This document shows, one piece after another, positions 62,559 to 64,000 of a stretch of 64,000 nt of DNA. Origin of the DNA: Shimia aestuarii (GTDB lineage: Bacteria > Pseudomonadota > Alphaproteobacteria > Rhodobacterales > Rhodobacteraceae); contig NZ_FOTQ01000001.1 of NCBI RefSeq assembly GCF_900114635.1, forward strand, positions 558,001 to 622,000, written 5' to 3'. The notes beneath the pieces are model-generated. The model made no database searches and was not told the origin of the DNA. It saw only the letters and a list, made by a program, of their open reading frames with translations. The stretch's first letter is position 1; the number at the start of each line of letters is the position of its first letter. The position numbers and the translations under genes are program-made.

Positions 62559-63689
62559 TCACAAAGAAGCGACGGTGACGATCTCCTGTCGGCCATAGCC
62601 GTTGAACCCGGTCGAAATCGACGAGGAATAGGCCCCCATTGCCCGGATCATCACGTAATCACCCTCCGCGACGCCCTCGGGCAACGCCATACGGTCCGGC
62701 AACCGGTCGATACTGTCACAGGTCGGCCCGAACACCACTTTCTGCGCCATCGCACCTTCCAGCGCCCCGCCATCCGGGCGCATCACCGACACCCGGTCGG
62801 GCGCACCAATGTCGCGCAGTTCGGTCAGCGATCCATACACACCGTCATTCAGGAACACCGCATCCCCGCGCACCGCCTTGACCCGAAGCGCCAATGTAAA
62901 GCTCTCGGCAACCATCGCCCGGCCCGGCTCACACACCAGCGCGGGACGCGCGATACCAAAGGCGCGATTGGTCTCGGACGCAATCCGGTCAAAAATTGCC
63001 TCAAGATCAGGGGCCGCCCCCCGGCGATGGGCGGCAAAACCGCCCCCCACATTCAGCCGCTTCAAGGTCACGCCCGCGCGGCGCGCCACATCCGCCGCTT
63101 CCACGATATACACCGCCCATGCCTGCGGATCGGCGCATTGCGTACCCGGATGAAAGGTCAGGGAAACATCAAATCCCATCGCGCGCGCCTTTTTCATCAG
63201 CGCCACCGCTTGATCCGGGTCGGCTCCGAATTTCTCACCAAAATCATAGGCTGCCCCCGGCACCGGCATCCGCAGGCGCACCGCGATCTCGGTGCAATGC
63301 CGTGGAACATCGGCCAGCTTGTCCAACTCGCACGGGCAATCCACCGACCAGCTCGCAATGCCATGCCCCACCGCCCCGGCGATCTCGGCCACCGACCGCA
63401 CCGGGTTGTGGTAGTGCAACACCGCATCCGCCTTGGCCTGCCGCACCTTTTCCATCTCGCTCAGCGAGGCGACGTCAAACGCCCCCAGCCCGGCCCCTAC
63501 GAGGTTATCGAGCACTGCCGCCTGATCATTGGCCTTGACCGCATAGGTCACCAGCCCGTCAAACCCCGCTTCGAACCGACGCGCGGTCGCCTGCAAAACA
63601 TCCGGTGAAAAGTACAAGATCGGATCATCGGGTTGGAATTTCTTGAGATGCCAAGTGGGAGAAGGCCAAAGGGCCGGTTGATTGCGCAT
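62559..63689 (-). CDS. Ornithine/diamino-acid decarboxylase, type III PLP fold
   Basis: A 376-residue alanine-racemase-fold decarboxylase. The PLP lysine is K52 in YAVKANDQ; the glycine-rich phosphate loop is RLNVGGGFAAHRR; the catalytic cysteine is in GPTCDSIDRLPD; YSSSISTGFNGYG is the C-terminal site. It would decarboxylate ornithine (or lysine) to putrescine. The stop codon lies within an 8-bp hairpin (62552-62575). It is divergent from an Lrp/AsnC regulator, a common regulatory pairing. Confidence 0.92.
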   Translation of the reverse strand: MRNQPALWPSPTWHLKKFQPDDPILYFSPDVLQATARRFEAGFDGLVTYAVKANDQAAVLDNLVGAGLGAFDVASLSEMEKVRQAKADAVLHYHNPVRSVAEIAGAVGHGIASWSVDCPCELDKLADVPRHCTEIAVRLRMPVPGAAYDFGEKFGADPDQAVALMKKARAMGFDVSLTFHPGTQCADPQAWAVYIVEAADVARRAGVTLKRLNVGGGFAAHRRGAAPDLEAIFDRIASETNRAFGIARPALVCEPGRAMVAESFTLALRVKAVRGDAVFLNDGVYGSLTELRDIGAPDRVSVMRPDGGALEGAMAQKVVFGPTCDSIDRLPDRMALPEGVAEGDYVMIRAMGAYSSSISTGFNGYGRQEIVTVASL

Positions 63690-63772
63690 ATCTGCCTCAC
63701 GTCCTGTTTCTTTTCAGACTCAGGTAGTTTTCAGTCGATTTCACGTGCTGATATGGTAAATAGGCGGGAATT

Positions 63773-63791
63773 TTTCGGCAAAGTGACGAAA
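63773..63791. promoter_or_regulatory. Inverted repeat upstream of the Lrp-type regulator
   Basis: TTTCG-N9-CGAAA is a symmetrical 5-bp inverted repeat in the 107-base gap between the decarboxylase and the Lrp gene, ending 5 bases before the regulator's ATG. It could be its own operator. Short arms keep confidence low. Confidence 0.3.
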
Positions 63792-63796
63792 CACAA

Positions 63797-64000
63797 ATGC
63801 AACTTGACGAAATCGACCGCAAACTGCTCACACTTCTATCGGAAAACGCGCGTGCCCCCGTGGCCACGCTGGCCCGCCAGCTCGGCCTTGCGCGCACCAC
63901 GGTTCAGGCCAGGATCGACCGGCTTGAACAAGGCGGCGCCATTGCCGGATACACCCTTAAACTTGGGGAAATGGCGCGCCCGCGCATCCGGGCCACCGCC
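63797..64000 (+). CDS. Lrp/AsnC-family transcriptional regulator (partial, runs off the window)
   Basis: The first 68 residues are visible. MQLDEIDRKLLTLLSENARA, then a helix-turn-helix with LARQLGLARTTVQARIDRLE, match the DNA-binding domain of Lrp/AsnC regulators. The ligand-binding RAM domain lies beyond the right edge. It is divergent from the ornithine decarboxylase gene, which it may control. Confidence 0.9.
   Translation, partial: MQLDEIDRKLLTLLSENARAPVATLARQLGLARTTVQARIDRLEQGGAIAGYTLKLGEMARPRIRATA

Noticed and set aside
62552-62575. Hairpin at the 3' end of the decarboxylase gene as a terminator
   Set aside because: 8-bp stem is present but no T run follows on the minus strand, so termination is not supported.

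Overview
The window is a GC-rich chromosomal segment of an alphaproteobacterium, most likely a Rhodobacteraceae/Roseobacter-clade species. This rests on gene content and order: a Tad/Flp pilus locus of alphaproteobacterial type, phosphatidylcholine synthase, a DUF1127 protein, the ttcA / yidC / MOSC / engB neighbourhood, two group III truncated globins, a GTTC-N7-GTTC (alphaproteobacterial LexA) box, and LuxR solos. Genes are densely packed on both strands. I see no rRNA, no convincing tRNA, no CRISPR array, no transposase and no prophage. The assignment to a family is inference; no species can be named from the sequence.

Layout. 1-5.2 kb: the tail of a gene, a LysR regulator divergent from a DUF1127 gene with two identical operator-like palindromes, a BI-1 family membrane protein, a GNAT/DUF4342 pair, rpmG and an AlkB-like hydroxylase. 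5.2-14.7 kb: xseA divergent from purD, a PAS-LuxR regulator, a ClpP-like/peptidoglycan-binding secreted protein, a 2Fe-2S ferredoxin, a short SOS-boxed ORF equal to the C-terminal OB fold of DnaE2, and an HtrA protease. 14.8-19.3 kb: a minus-strand run rpiA, gor, hflK, hflC, DUF2065. 19.4-23 kb: a MarR/membrane-protein divergent pair with a perfect operator palindrome, sdaA and a lytic transglycosylase.

23.1-36.4 kb is the Tad (tight adherence) pilus locus: three identical Flp pilins in tandem, a fourth divergent pilin, cpaB, cpaC, an OmpA-like lipoprotein, cpaE/tadZ, cpaF/tadA, tadB, tadC, two TPR lipoproteins, a prepilin peptidase and a conserved AAA+ ATPase. Intrinsic terminators divide it into several transcription units. 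CpaB, CpaC and the OmpA-like lipoprotein would form the outer-membrane exit. CpaF with TadB/C would be the inner-membrane motor, and CpaA would mature the pilins. TadE/F/G-like minor pseudopilins are not in the window.

36.5-49.8 kb is mostly housekeeping: yidD, ttcA, an EAL phosphodiesterase, yidC, MOSC, engB, a beta-hydroxyacid dehydrogenase, pcs, a cyclase-hydrolase fusion, ogt and ileS. 50-64 kb holds two tandem globins, a VIT1-type transporter, a YcjX/YcjF pair, truA, a FabH2-like synthase, a LuxR solo with an unknown partner gene, tdk, a DUF2235 hydrolase, an orphan molybdenum hydroxylase large subunit, an ornithine decarboxylase and the start of an Lrp/AsnC regulator.

The most unusual signals are: the apparently leaderless, LexA-boxed OB-fold ORF; two distant arrays of the same 11-bp direct repeat; a family of about six dispersed intergenic repeats with a shared core; the pilin triplication; a strong orphan terminator near 56.83 kb that implies an unannotated transcript; and a set of three near-perfect hairpins ahead of tdk.
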